Assembly (NCBI GenBank): GCA_036925085.1 | Contig: JAUPFP010000014.1 | Location: 4,157,501-4,221,500 of the forward strand | Length of the DNA: 64,000 nt | Direction: 5' to 3' | DNA from: Brachycybe producta | Lineage: Eukaryota; Arthropoda; Diplopoda; Playtdesmida; Andrognathidae | Made by a program: the position numbers and the translations under genes | Shown here: positions 32,775 to 44,684 of the stretch, piece by piece | How positions within the stretch are numbered: position 1 is the first letter of the stretch | Layout: every line of letters begins with the position of its first letter | The notes under the pieces: model-generated | Seen by the model: only the letters and a program-made list of their open reading frames with translations | Databases searched by the model: none | What the model was told of the DNA's origin: nothing

Positions 32775-34930
32775 TTGTCGTTTGTCATGAAATCGTTTAA
32801 AATGGAATACGCCCGTTTTGAAGCTAGCTTTAATTCATACAGGAGAAAGGGGAAGTTTGTCATTTATTTAAAATATTTTTGACAGACTTTCGAGATATTT
32901 GGTCGTTTTACGAATTTCTTGTTGATGAAACTGCATTTAGATGGGGTTTTTTTTGCTTGTCGTAATATGCGACATCATGCATAACTATTAACAATAACAA
33001 ATATGGCAAAAAAAAAAAATTCAGGGATCCCATTTTTCACCATTTACTATTATGTGCGTAAGATTTTCTCAAAATCTCATTTGTCGCCATTAGCATAACC
33101 ATGTCGCGGTCTCAGCATTTTCTTCTTTTATTTGGACACTCCAGAGTTTCACGGCGCTTCATTTTTTGGTTCCAAAGTTGCTCAAATTTTTTCTAGCAAC
33201 CAAACAGCTAATTCGAAATGTCTATTAATTTACCTTTATACCAGAAGAACATATTAAGGAATACATAGCATTTGTCTTAAAGCTGAAAGATCTTCCGAAA
33301 GGTAGTTTACAAAATGGATCTAATGACCTTTAACATGATTAGAGCAAATTAGCATAATTGAAAATGTGTAAAATAAAATCTCTTTTGAATATTGTAACGA
33401 AAAGACCTGAAAACCTGGTCACAACATTCAAGAAGCGATTTCAAGTTCAGTTATTGTTCAAACCTCAATTTGAAGTGAGATTTGTAGTTAAAATCGAGAC
33501 CATGTTTATGGAAAATGTCAAATTTCACTTTAAAAGTGCGCATCAATAGCGTTACAACAACACACACACACATTCTTAGATAGAATTTTTCTACTTTGCA
33601 TGTAGCTCATAAAGGGCCTATGACAGAGGGACAATTTAGTCGAAAAGCAGCATTTAAGTGTTTTAGCTGAAAAACGAACCTAATAGAGTAGTTAGATTTG
33701 TTAACTGTGGTTTGTGTCACACAATTGCTTTTCCGAGGCATTTAACTCTCATGTTTTATTTGAAAGGCAATGGATTTCTTTTTTGTTCTTGTTGTTGTTT
33801 CTACACAAATGCAACGACATAAAAAGGAGGACTTTTTCTTCTTCTTCCTCGAAATGCACTAAAATTGGTCGATTGTTTATGAAGGCAAAAAAAAAAAAAG
33901 GTGTAGAAAGAGAGAAAGAAAAGAGATGGACAAATCTTTTTTGTGTGTGCCATTTTCTCTCTCCACCACACTCTTTAATCCCATTTTTCACTTAAGTGCG
34001 CGTGTATTTCGTGCAACATCCTAATAAATTCTATTACGACGATGTTATAGAAGTAAAGTTGGATGTGTTTTCTTGTATTTCCGCGGACTCTTTGTTGTTG
34101 TACTTCTTTTTCTCTAAATCACGATGTTGCCCACCAATGTATTGTTTTCACTATGATGAATTGGATAGCCATTACAGTTGTTGGTAACAAATAGGATGTG
34201 GATAGAATCCTATATATTGGATTTGGTGTCTGTGTGTGTGTGTTTATTCTAGTTTTCTATTTGAATTCATGTCTATTGGTTGTGTATGATGAGTCCTTTG
34301 GGAGACGTCACAATGACACTGTGAACTCATCTTGACCATTTATTTGTTTGACCCTTATCCAGGTTTTTCTCTCTCTCTCTCTTTCTCTCTCTTGTATTCT
34401 AATGACACATGAGAGCCAATACCCCATAAACACTTCTTATTTTCGGAAGTGTCGTTTGTGTCTTTTTTTAGTGACTATTTACTGGTAAGATGACGAGGAT
34501 GATGATGATGATGATGATGTTGGACCACTACCTATACTTGTATCACCTTTGTCCAGGTTTTCATCATCATCATCTTCATAAGGAAAAAAAAAGGAAGAAA
34601 AGAAAGGGGTTTAGTGAATGAATGTGTGTGGATTCCACTTTGTACCAAAAGCTTAGTTGGTATTTTTACTACATACTTGTTGTTGAAATGTTTAGCAATA
34701 TAAAAGCTAGGGTTATATTCTTAACGAAATTTCTATTCGTTCTTTTTCTCCAAAAGTGTCGTTTTGAGTATTATGTGAATGACTACTTTGGTTGGCCTCC
34801 ACCTAAACACACGCACACGTACACGTTTTATATGGATTTATATAATGTATGTGTGTTTGTGTAAATTGTTGTAGTTTTTTTACTCGGGATTGGACGGTGT
34901 GGCCCTTTCCGCCTCCGCTCCAGTTTACTT
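32775..34930. other. AT-rich non-coding DNA with GAT and CT arrays
   Basis: A GAT array lies at 34497-34521, CT at 34369-34391, TG near 34233-34243. Overlapping low-complexity open frames lie at 33714-33995. The segment 33400-33545 is less AT-rich and carries a 63-codon frame of unknown nature. Confidence 0.55.
33588..33654 (+). repeat. family H end fragment
   Basis: CTACTTTGCATGTAGCTCAT, AAAGGGCCTATGACAGAGGG and ACAATTTAGTCGAAAAGCAG match the end of the copy at 16206. Confidence 0.65.
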
Positions 34931-34933
34931 ACT

Positions 34934-35738
34934 TTTAAGATGGTTTATGAACAGCTGATTTTTCAACTCTTGATTATATTAGGTTGGTAGGAAAATAATT
35001 GCGGTTTTTGTTTTCTCAGCTAATACCAAAATTGATGAATTAATCGAAATGAGAATTGACACATTTTTGCCAATTAATTACAAGTTTATTTCTTCCGGTG
35101 GTGTAGAATTCCGGAGTCCAGCAGCTACATTGTTGAAGATATCTGTTTCTTGTCCATTTTCAATTCAATAGCCTAAATTGAAACACAACAATAAAATCAA
35201 AGTTAATGTTACACAAATACATACTGCAAAATGCACTTTCAAATGATCTTAACATAAACACAATGTAATTACAATCATATTGAAAACAATAGTTTTAATT
35301 GCAGTAAACATAAACCGCAAATACTGCTGGTAGGAGAAGTACGTGTTTTAAGAACTAGAATGAGTAGTTCAGTCACTTGTATGTATATATTTTCATGTTG
35401 TTTTCTTTCAAAATAAAGCTTATTTTGAAAGATTTTGTTTTAAGTCACAGCTTGTACTAAACTCATCAGTGTTTAGGTGAAACATCCTATCAAAAGTTCT
35501 TAAGTTTAGCACTCTCTTTGACTTAGCAGTCATTAAGAAATCGACCATAAAGAACCCGATTAGAGAGTAGCATTTTAGTCTGTACAAGACTGACTGACTC
35601 TAGATGCTAGTCTGCGATTGAACTACCCTTCTAGTTTCTAAAACACATTTCAAGTTTCTCTTCATTTTCCACCTTTAAGGCTGAACAAACAAGAGTTCAA
35701 GTGTCGCCATTTTACTCTTTAAAAACCACCTTAACTAA
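34934..35738. mobile_element. family A copy interrupted by a mariner
   Basis: The left edge TTTTAAGATGGTTTATGAAC, with ACTCTTGATTAT, stops at 34978. The family A sequence resumes near 35343 with CGTGTTTTAAGAACTAGAAT and runs to the right arm TTGAACTACCCTTCTAGTTT (35619), TCTAAAACACATTTCAAG and the edge CTTTAAAAACCACCTTAA (35717-35734). The centre, 35455-35615, carries extra sequence not seen in other copies. Confidence 0.85.
34979..35338. mobile_element. mariner-family element, non-autonomous
   Basis: It begins TTAGGTTGGTAGGAAAATAA then TTGCGGTTTTTG, preceded by TA. This is very close to the ends of cecropia-type mariners such as the MADE1/Hsmar1 group. The right end, read inverted, gives ATTTGCGGTTTATGTTTAC, a partial match, but its last bases have diverged. 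About 360 bp is too short for a transposase. It lies inside family A, so it is the younger insertion. Confidence 0.75.
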
Positions 35739-35739
35739 T

Positions 35740-37608
35740 TTTTTTAAGAGAAAAAAAATGGCTAAATGAATGGAAAGTAGTCGAATTTACAAATTGAAAA
35801 GGATTCTAGAGCTGTCTCTATATTCGAGCTATCATTGTCAATGTCTCTTGAAGCATAACCAAACTTGAATAGTGGGCCAAAAAAAAAATTCACGAAACAT
35901 CGGTTAGAAAGTGAGATGAAAGAGACTGAAATTTAAAAAAAATACGGATTGAGGTGCTAAAAAGAAAGCATTTTGATTTCCGGACGAATTCGAGACATTT
36001 TGTTTTTAAATGAGGTTTTTATCCCAGTTTATATTATTTCTTTTTAATTTCCGTATTACTTGATGATGGTGATTCAAAGCTGGGTTAGGAGCTCGCTGAA
36101 GATGAACATTTTCTAGCTGAAGATTTTTGTCGTGGAAGCTTCTCAACATGTGACATATTGGGACATGAAGATGATATTTTTTGGTTTAAACTTAAGGTTT
36201 TAGCTGAAAGTTAGCTATTTCTGCTTGTTGTAATTGATAAGCTAGGGATGTCATCATCACATGATGGCCATCAACCAATAGAAATGTAAAAACGGCTTTG
36301 TTGTCAAATTATTCACTAATTTTATGTAAACTGAAAAGCTGATAATGTTTTATAGTAGCTGAAGGTAAATGAAATGCTTTACTGATGAACAACAGCTAAG
36401 CTTCAGTAAAAACCGCTTTCATTTTCAGCATGCTACTAATTAGTAAATTAGTAGGTAGTGATGGGAACAAGCTGCCCTGCTTGAAAGATTAGAGCTTTGC
36501 TTGTGAGATCTTTCAAGCGCTTTAGCCGCACAAAAAAACATCTGTATGTAGTAGTTTCAGCTTTAATGTCACCTGTTCTGGTTACAAAGTGTGTTAATTA
36601 AAGACTCACTTTATTGCGAGTGTAAACATACCATTGATTGACAAATGACAACTTAAGGTGACTTATGAAATTGAGACACCAAACTCCAAGATGTGTTGTA
36701 ACAAAGTCTTGGAGTTTTGAGATTGATCAATGGATTATTTGAAAGCGTTTGACACTCTGTGACAGGCATTTTTCTATCCCTTTTTCCTATGTTTGTTTGT
36801 TTGTTGGTGTTTTTTGAAAGGAAAATTTGATTTATCACAGTTTGAGAGAATCAATTTTTGTTTCCAGTTTGGATTTTTTAACTTGTGAGTTTTGTGACTT
36901 TGAGTTACTTAAAGCAATTATTATTGCAATGTCGTTGGACCCCCCATTGAGTAGAAATAGGGAATGAGTGAGTGAGAAATTTCTAAGTTGTCTTTCTAGT
37001 TTCTATTAATTATGTGCATGGAAGAGATGTGATTTGTCTTCTCTTTTCACAGACCTTAATTCAACTGTCACTTATTTTTTTTTTCTCTCACTTTTTTTTT
37101 ACTTGAAAAAGCTTCCCTTGAAAAAAAAAAAGACGACGAAGAAGAAGCTTGTCTTCAATGAGCTTAACTTGTCAACTTTTCTAAAAATTTCGTTTTCATG
37201 CAAGAGCAACAAATATTCTTATCGTCTTTTTATTATCTGTTTTTCAGATTTATTTCTTACGACGACTTCCCAGAGTCTTTTCGAACTTGTTAAAATTTCT
37301 GACGTTTTTTTTTTGAATATATTTTCCCGATATATTGAGCAAATCCATTTCAAAAAAAAAAAATGACGAAGATTGGACGTAAGAGGCTAGCTATTAGAGG
37401 ATTACATACAACTGTAGTGGGTTTTACTAGAACAGGCACAAATTTCACGACATACAATACAAGTTTACAAAGTTTATTATAAATTTTATGATCTGCATAA
37501 GTTCCTAATTATTAAAAGTTAAAAAAATTGCATATTGAAATTACATAGGAGACAATTTGTCATAGAAGTTTTCTTTGGCTGAAGAATGCAAGTAGATCAT
37601 TTATTTTG
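35740..37608. other. AT-rich non-coding DNA
   Basis: The stretch 36061-36470 repeats TAGCTGAA motifs and holds the duplicated segment at 36095. The 110-codon frame at 37034-37366 is Phe/Lys/Ser-rich low-complexity sequence ending in a poly-A run. No domain was recognised. Confidence 0.6.
36095..36124 (+). repeat. 30-bp dispersed repeat, also at 44595
   Basis: GCTGAAGATGAACATTTTCT followed by AGCTGAAGAT recurs at about 44595-44624 with two or three changes. Both are flanked by further TGAAG motifs, so a longer, worn element is likely. Confidence 0.7.
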
Positions 37609-37611
37609 TGA

Positions 37612-37906
37612 GTGTAGCGTTAGATGGCGCCACTAGCCCTCCTTCCATAGAAATGTACTGCTGACACTCACCTTCCTTATTTTGCACGTGGCAAACTTTT
37701 AATTGCGTCATCGCTATTTCTCTACACGTGCTCTCTCTTTTCATTTATATGTTGTTCTGGGTTAAGTTTGTCCACGTGCTGATAATTAAGGTGGTTTTGG
37801 ACGCTTTTAGAGCTAAAAAGTCTGCATTCTGCTTCAACTAATTGGCACGTGTGTAGTTTGGCCACCTATGGAGGGGTTGCAGGCGCCATCTACCTTGCAT
37901 TTACAC
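37612..37906. mobile_element. MITE with TAGATGGCGCC ends
   Basis: The left terminus TTAGATGGCGCCACTAGCC and CTCCTTCCATAG is inverted at the right as CTATGGAGGGGTTGCAGG and CGCCATCTACC. The outer GTGTA / TACAC also pair. The interior holds four CACGTG sites. A terminus of the same kind lies at 8631. Confidence 0.82.
37685..37851. promoter_or_regulatory. cluster of four CACGTG (E-box type) palindromes
   Basis: CACGTG occurs at 37685-37690, 37725-37730, 37773-37778 and 37846-37851. It is the canonical site of bHLH factors such as Myc/Max and CLOCK. All four lie inside the MITE. Binding or promoter function is inference; no adjacent gene is visible. Confidence 0.5.
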
Positions 37907-38754
37907 AAGTATTTTTTTCTATTCAGCCCTCATAAAGAAGCATATAATCCCCATTGTTTAATGATTTTTTTTCCATTTTTCTTGAAAAATCTTAAGTATA
38001 TTTTCTTTATTTTTGCAAAGTTTCTCAGAAAAATGTTGAACTTTTTTCTAAAGCATTGGATGAATTAGGAAGAAAGAGAGAGAAAAAAAGAGACATTGAC
38101 CAAATTGGATGAGTTTGTTGAATCCGTTGCCATGTAGTCAAGTCAGTCTTCTCATCCATTGTTCACCTAAAATAAAAATACCCTTGCTTGCTTTTCATTT
38201 AAGGGGTTTACTACATAAAAGGATTTACGGGTGATTCAAGTTGAAGCAACTTGAAACATTTTGGACTTCTCTTTCTTTTTCCTATATTTATATATTGAAT
38301 AAAACTCTCTCTTTTCCTCCTCCTCCTCCTTTCCTAGGAATAAATAATATCTTCTCTTGAATATTGAATGGGAAGCAAATCTCCTGAAGGCTTTTTTTTC
38401 GGTTTTCAATTGCAAACAAAATAATTGTAAAGGTTGTTTACAAAGTTCCCATGTTTACTACTTTCTACTTACAACGACATCTACGATTCGATTCGAGATC
38501 ATTTTTTAAGTTCTTTCTGACATTTGCAATTTCTTTTTTAAACGATACGGTTTCCAGTTCAGGATTTGGAAAATTTTCTCTCGAGACTTTTATTTCACGA
38601 ACATGTTTTATTTCCGCTTTTTAGAAATAGCTCAAAATACATTCAGATAATCGGTTTTTTTTTTTTACATAAGTTTGTTTGACTCTCAACGTTTAAAGTT
38701 TAGAACTTATTTTTTGTCTGATAACTTTTCTAGTTTTGTTACGAACTAGAATTA
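37907..38754. other. AT-rich non-coding DNA
   Basis: A CCT array lies at 38317-38336; no other feature was recognised. Confidence 0.6.
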
Positions 38755-38756
38755 AT

Positions 38757-39512
38757 ATTAAGGTGGGTTTTAAAGTGCAACTGTTCGGGTCTCGCAAACT
38801 CTGGTTATTTCATTATTTCAGGATCAAAATTAAGAGAAACTTTAAAGGTGTTTTAGAAACTAGAAGAGTAGCTCAATCACTTAAAAGAGTATTTTCAGTG
38901 TTTTTTTTTTAAATTAACGTCGTTTTAGAAGTGATACCACGTAACTAACAAAATATAAAATTGACATGAGGAACAAAAAACATTATTATAATGCAAATTT
39001 ATGGTTGTGTTACAACATTTTTTTGCTAATACAATTATGTGGACGATTTTTGAGAAATAATTAATATAATTATGTTATTATAATTATGTTTTTTCTCTAA
39101 ATATTCGCAAAATCACATTAAATGGATTTGAACCACCCTCTGTACCAGTGAATATCTTTTAAAATAAATTTTTGTTTATTTTGTGACATTTTCTGAACGA
39201 TGCACTTATTTATTTATGATTTTTTTGTTGCCAAAACCTCAAAAACACCAAAAAAATGTCAGTTACATGGTATCATTTCTTAACCGACCGACGATAAGCT
39301 TTTTATGTCAGTTTGAAAATTTTAGAAAGTTTATTTTGAAATATATCAAGATGAAAATTGCTATTAAGTAATTCAGCTACTGGTTGTAGTTTCTAAAACA
39401 ACTTTAGAAGTTTTTCTTCTGATTTTGCTCAGGTCTGTCTTTAAAAGACAAGAATAATCAAGCGTTCTCCAGAGATCGGGCCCCGTTTACACTTTAAAAT
39501 CACCTTAACTTT
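38757..39512. mobile_element. family A copy with both edges and an enlarged centre
   Basis: The left edge ATTAAGGTGGGTTTTAAAGT, AAAATTAAGAGAAACTTTAA and AGAAGAGTAGCTCAATCACT are clear, and the right edge is ACTTTAAAATCACCTTAAC. Between about 38935 and 39295 there is extra AT-rich DNA, with an inverted AATTATG/CATAATT-type repeat near 39035-39090 and a second AATATCTTTTAAAATAAAT. Another insertion is likely. Confidence 0.82.
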
Positions 39513-39514
39513 TC

Positions 39515-40305
39515 TAGTTTCGAACTGACTTTTGAATTTCTTTTTAAAAATAAGTTGTATAAAAATGAATTTCTTAGATGTCAAAGTGAAGTTTGTCGTT
39601 CTTTAGAAGACAACCTAATTATCACATCAGGACACAATTTCGTTTCATGTTAAATATTGATTTCTCCGGAAATAACGTTTAAAAATTGTCACTTTCTACT
39701 TTTGAAATTCACGAGTTTTTATGATTAAATTTGTCGCGATTCAATTAAAAGATAATTCTAAGTTTTCTTAGAATTTTTCTAATTTTTTTTTTTCTAAATT
39801 AAAATTTTTATTTTTTTGCAAAAAATACAAAAAAGACATAATGTTTTTTTTTCTTTTCTGTGTGTTTTTCTTATAAAAATAAGAAATGAGGTTGGATTTA
39901 GAAAAGAGGTAAGAATTACTAGGAAAATGTAGGTAGGATTGATTAATAGACTTCCCCCCCCCCCTTTCTAGGAAAGTAATCCATCATGAAGTTGATAATT
40001 TAAGCCCATCACCACAACACATTTAACAATTGTTCTTCTTCTTCTTCCTTAATACACATTGGGGTTAAATCCTCCTTCTAGTTTTTCCGTCTGTCTTCTT
40101 TTATTCTTCTTAATTCCGTACAATGAATTAACATCTCGGAAGTATTTGTCTGTCACATTATGGATCACCAAACACTTTTATTCCAAAACACAAACTTCAA
40201 TACATATTTCATTTTAAATGTCTTTTTTACATTTTATAAATTGAAATTAATAGTTGTTTTTGTTCTGATTAAATATATTTTTTTTTAATTAATAAACAAA
40301 CCATA
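39515..40305. other. AT-rich non-coding DNA
   Basis: A poly-C run (39954-39964) and TTC repeats near 40035 are present. A family A scrap (TTTAAGAAACTAGACTAG) follows near 40325. Confidence 0.6.
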
Positions 40306-40489
40306 AATAATAATAAGAAAACATTTAAGAAACTAGACTAGTTTAAAAGTATTTTCACAAAGACATCATTCAAAATTAACTATAGTTACTATTGTTTGTT
40401 TGTTCTACCTTTTCGAATTATTTTTCACTAAACTAGAAGAAAATAACGCCATAAAAAGTGAATTTGAAAAGATTCTCTGTCATGGGCAT

Positions 40490-40682
40490 GTTACTGTCAA
40501 TCTGTGGAATCAGTCAATCTGCGGATTGCCTAGGCGATCTGTAAAACAACCAACCTGCTAGTGAATCTGCAAAATTCAATACTTCTTAAGTGTTGAATTT
40601 TGAAGATTCACTAGCAGGTTGGCTGTTTTACAGATTGCCTAGGCAATCCGCAGATTAACTGATTCAGCAGATTAACAGTAAC
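40490..40682. mobile_element. family D MITE, best conserved copy
   Basis: The left GTTACTGTCAATCTGTGGAA, ATTGCCTAGGCGATCTG and AACCTGCTAGTGAATCTG pair with the right arm CAGATTCACTAGCAGG-like sequence, ATTGCCTAGGCAATCCGC and GATTAACAGTAAC. Pairing runs nearly the full length with a loop around TACTTCTTAAGTG (40581-40593), itself palindromic (ACTTCTTAAGT). Confidence 0.92.
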
Positions 40683-40734
40683 AGATCTACTGATAAAAAA
40701 ACTTCTAGCTTCTGATAAACTTTGAATTTACAAT

Positions 40735-41012
40735 TAAAGGTAATTTTAAAGTGTAAATTGGGGGCCGTTCGAACTCAGGTTATTATGTTTTTCAGGTACC
40801 TAAATCTAGAGAAACTTGGTGTTTTAGAAACTAGAAGAGTATTTTCATGTTGATATATCTTTTAAAATCAACTTTTTATTTCAGTTTAGAAAGCGACTCT
40901 ACTTTAAATAGATGATATTTTATTTCTTTTAAAAGATATAACATCATGAAAACAGTATCTAGTGTTACCGTTCTAGTTTCTAACACTTTCAATTTCTCTT
41001 TACGTTGTGTGG
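40735..41012. mobile_element. family A fold-back MITE
   Basis: GGTAATTTTAAAGTGTAAAT, CGTTCGAACTCAGGTTATTA, TTTTTCAGGTACCTAAATCT and TAGAAACTAGAAGAGTATTT are followed by CATGTTGATATATC. The right arm is AAAAGATATAACATCATGAA and ACCGTTCTAGTTTCTAACAC. The right edge is missing. Confidence 0.85.
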
Positions 41013-41904
41013 AAAGAGGCAAAAGAACATCGGTGTAACTGTAATTACCTGTCGCAAAAAGGGATACTCTGGATAAAGGATGATGTCCTTTGAATTCTAT
41101 GAGCACCATTGGTCAAAAATTTTCTAAAAACTGGAGGAGCGAAATTTATAAAAGGTGTGTTGTGGTTTTGTATTGTACTTCAAAATGAACTTTTGGAAAT
41201 TGTTGTCTATTTTCAAACGTAACCTCTAACTGGCCACTAATTACAATAGTTGATAAGGGAGCAGGTAATTGCAATTAAAAGCCAGTTCTTTTGTAAAGGG
41301 GGGGGTCCTTTCTGTTTTTTTTTGGGAGGAGTTAGTGGATTTCTCTTTATTGTGTTACAGTTGTGTGTGTGTGTGACTGTCTCTTGTCATTTAGTTTTGG
41401 TGAGTATTTTTTGAAAATTGCTTTAAATATTCTGGCTGCGTCCCAGTGATTTACGCACAGACCCCAATTCTTCTACTTGTTCTAGCATAAAATTCAATTA
41501 TACCTGTGTGTCGAATTTGTGACTTTGAATGTACATAATAATAATAAGGAGGAGGAGGAGGAGGAGACTATTTCTAGTCTTATTGTTAAGATTTTTGTCT
41601 CTTTTTTTCACCCCCATGAGGTCACCATTTCAATCTTTTATATTATTATTCTCTGTTTCAAATTCAAACTTAATACAACTCCATTCAATTCTTATGTTTT
41701 TCATAAGGGGATTTTTTTTGTTGTTCAACTTTTCTAGTTTATTTGCATTTTGTTTTACTTCGGGGGTAAATTTCAAGAAGAAGAAAAGTTTTCTCTTTCT
41801 GGGTCTTTCTGAAAGTAAGAAATTTAATGAGATTCTAGTTTGTTATTGGTTTTTAAAATAAAATATCTTTAACGTCGTTGTTATTATTTATTTGTCATTG
41901 AAGA
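41013..41904. other. AT-rich non-coding DNA
   Basis: A GGA array lies at about 41547-41566 and a poly-G run at 41300-41306. The 110-codon frame at 41529-41861 is repeat-driven and Phe-rich. Confidence 0.6.
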
Positions 41905-42388
41905 TTGTAAGACCTGGTTAAAATGGGTTTTAAAGTGTAAATCTTCACTCCAAATCTGGTTATTCTGTCTTTAAATTGCAAAAATTAAAAGAAACTTGAA
42001 AGTTGAAAGTTGTTTAGAAACTGGAATGGTAGCTCAATCACTTATAGGTAATTTTATGTTGATTTTTTAAAAAAATATATATGAATTGGTCCAAGAAATG
42101 TTAGAAAATTTCGGAAAACTTGTAGAAAATTGTTGCAAAATGTGGTTTTACAGTGTATACGCCATTTCGAACTCGAGTTGTGGGTAACTCAATCATTTCA
42201 GGGTATTTTCATGTTGATATTTTTTTTTAAATAAGCTATTTATTTGTGTTTTGAAAATGAACGCTTAGCAGATGTGATTCTGCTACCCGTTCTAGTTTCT
42301 AACACTTTTAATTTTTCCTTAGTGTTTTTCTTTTTCTGAAACTGTACAAATAACTAGAGTGTCGTCATAAAACACCTTAAGGAGTTAA
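41905..42388. mobile_element. family A, compound of two partly overlapping copies
   Basis: The first left arm is GACCTGGTTAAAATGGGTTT, TCTGGTTATTCTGTCTTTAA and AGCTCAATCACTTATAGG. A second left edge, GTGGTTTTACAGTGTATACG with CATTTCGAACTCGAGTTG, begins near 42140. One right arm follows (ACCCGTTCTAGTTTCTAACA to AAAACACCTTAAGG). Confidence 0.8.
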
Positions 42389-43278
42389 GATATTTATTGT
42401 TTTCAATCCCTGTTTTTGTGTTATATCTTTGGGGGCTAATTTTCAACTGAAAGATTTCAGTATTTTTTTTCTCTCGACACTTTCTAGGATTTTATTGATA
42501 GTGTTGATAAATCAAGAATTGTTTTTCTTTTATATTTTACTTGAGATTGGATAAGAAAGAAAAGATAAAAAAAAGACATGTAACATATAGAATAGAAAAT
42601 CATGAACTCTCGAAAATAGTTCCCTGGAGTCCAGTGTCATAATCCTCTACCCCAAAAAAAAGGTGTTTACTTGTCACATAATCGCTTGACCATCACCGCT
42701 TGACCAACATCATCATCATCATCATCACCAAACAACAACAAAAAATCTTGTTGTAACTCCCTCAATTCTCTCAATACATTGATAACTGAATATCATGTAC
42801 ACAAATACTCCAATATGTTTGTTGTTTGTTGTTGTTAAAACACAACATCAACAGCCTTTGGAAGTTATTTCCATTTGGATTTTGGTATGTCTCTATTTAT
42901 CTCCATGATGATGATGATGATGTTGTTATTTGAGTGTCTTTTGGACCCAACTTGTTAGATACTAATGTTGGTTATGTATGACCTCAGGTTCCTTTGAGCT
43001 TTTTACTTTTTGTATTGTTCTTTTCTGAACAATGGAAGAAGGTTTTTTTTTGTTCTTTTGTGGTGTTAGACATTGGTAGCCATTTACACTTTAATGCCTC
43101 TGTTATGTGTCATTCTAGTCAGCAACCACTGAAATTCATTGCTTTTTAACGTCTTTAAACCTTTGGGACCCTGTTTTTTTTGTTTTGTTTTATTTCAATG
43201 GGAAATAAGTAAAACAGGGTCGCGGAGTTAAAGGAACCATTTTCTTACAACACAGGGTCATTTGTGTGGGACCCATTT
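42389..43278. other. AT-rich non-coding DNA with CAT/ATG arrays
   Basis: CAT units lie at 42708-42727, GATGATG at 42906-42921. No gene was recognised. Confidence 0.6.
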
Positions 43279-43510
43279 TTAAGGTGGGCTTTTTAAAAAG
43301 TGTAAACGCCCTCTTCTGTCTTTTAACTCATTGAAGGTGTTTTAGAAACTAGAAGAGTAGCTTATCACTTAAGGGTATTTTGCGCATGGTTTAATAATTT
43401 TTTAAAATAAGCTTTTTTTACAGCAGTTTGGTATTACGAAATCAATTCTAAAGAGATTAATTTACTTTTTCTAGTTTTTAAATCATTTTCAATTTTTTCT
43501 TGAAGTTGAT
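43279..43510. mobile_element. family A fold-back MITE
   Basis: Left edge AAGGTGGGCTTTTTAAAAAG, then AGAAACTAGAAGAGTAGCTT and AAAATAAGCTTTTTTTACAG. A shortened right arm, CTTTTTCTAGTTTTTAAATC, ends near 43505. Confidence 0.8.
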
Positions 43511-43554
43511 TCCGAAATACAAAATTGTCAATCCTTTATTTATATATTTTGAAC

Positions 43555-43872
43555 AATAATGGTTATTCTGTTATCTCTAGTTATTGTTCCTTTCAGGACC
43601 CAAATGAATAAAAATTTGAATGTTTTTTTTAAACTAGAAGGGTGATAGTTGTATCACTTTAAGGGTATTTTCATGTTTAAAATATCTTTTAAAATAAACT
43701 TTTTATGACAGTTTCGAAATGATAGGAGACTATTTTTGACAGGAAAATATTACTTAGTGATTGAGCTACTACCTTTCTAGTTTCTAAAACACTTTCAGGT
43801 TTCTCCTTAAACACAGAATAAGGTAAGAGGATGAGGGGATTGTTTACCCCCTTTAAAACCAGCTTAATAATA
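43555..43872. mobile_element. family A fold-back MITE
   Basis: GGTTATTCTGTTATCTCTAG, AACTAGAAGGGTGATAGTTG and AAAATAAACTTTTTATGACA lead to the right arm GTGATTGAGCTACTACCTTT, CTAGTTTCTAAAACACTTTC and the edge CCCTTTAAAACCAGCTTAA. Confidence 0.83.
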
Positions 43873-43874
43873 AT

Positions 43875-44675
43875 AAAACTAGAAAAGTGAATGTTGTTTT
43901 TTAATTCTGGATTTATATACGTTGGTTAATTTCCAATGTAACAAACACTAATCTTGAGTTTTAATCTAGTTTTTAGTGTCATTTAATATGATTAATGTCT
44001 GAAAGACTAGAACTTGAGAGATTTAATTTTCTTCTTGTGTGTTGATCTTTCCCTTCAAATATGAGCATATTACGTTTGTCTCCTATTATATTGAAACATT
44101 TGTGTGTTTTTTTAGATTGAGTATCTCAAATTGTCATCACAAAAGAGATAATCGATCTGATTATGATCATATGATACCCATTGTGTCATACACATATCAT
44201 AATATGATATTTATAACTCGTTTTTCATCTTTTATCCTATCTGAATTGAAGAGGACCTTTTTTTAAGACCTTTGTTGCTCTGAAGAGACAACACAATCTT
44301 TTTTATGTTTGGAGAAAACGGACAAAATTTGGATGTATGTCTGTAGGTCTGGATGGATGGATGGATGCCGGAAGTTCTGCTCGGTATTTCTCTAGAACGG
44401 AACCAGATATTTTCATGAAACTTTTTACATTGTTGTTCAGTATTTTCATAACATGCAACTTGTGTAAAAAGTAAAACAATCCATGAAATAATTAATTTCC
44501 AAGAATAATCAACCTTGAATACAATCTGCATATAAAATGTCTTATAAGATTTTAAATTGTTATATCAGTACAGTAAAGGTGGATTGAGTTGCGTACTGAA
44601 GATGAACATTTTGTAGCTGAAGATGAACTGTAGTGTCATGGTGACTATGGTATATTTAGTGGTACATCCACTTTA
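43875..44675. other. AT-rich non-coding DNA
   Basis: The second copy of the 30-bp repeat lies at about 44595. TGGATGGATGGATG is at 44351-44366, followed by a less AT-rich patch (44367-44440). The 99-codon minus frame at 44232-44531 has no recognised domain. Confidence 0.55.
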
Positions 44676-44684
44676 TTACTTTGT

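Noticed and set aside
37034..37366. 110-codon frame ending near 37366
   Set aside because: Low-complexity Phe/Lys/Ser sequence ending in a poly-A run, not a gene.
44340..44440. Possible coding or element signal after TGGATGGATGGATG
   Set aside because: The patch is less AT-rich, but it has no inverted ends, no second copy in the window and no recognised protein motif.
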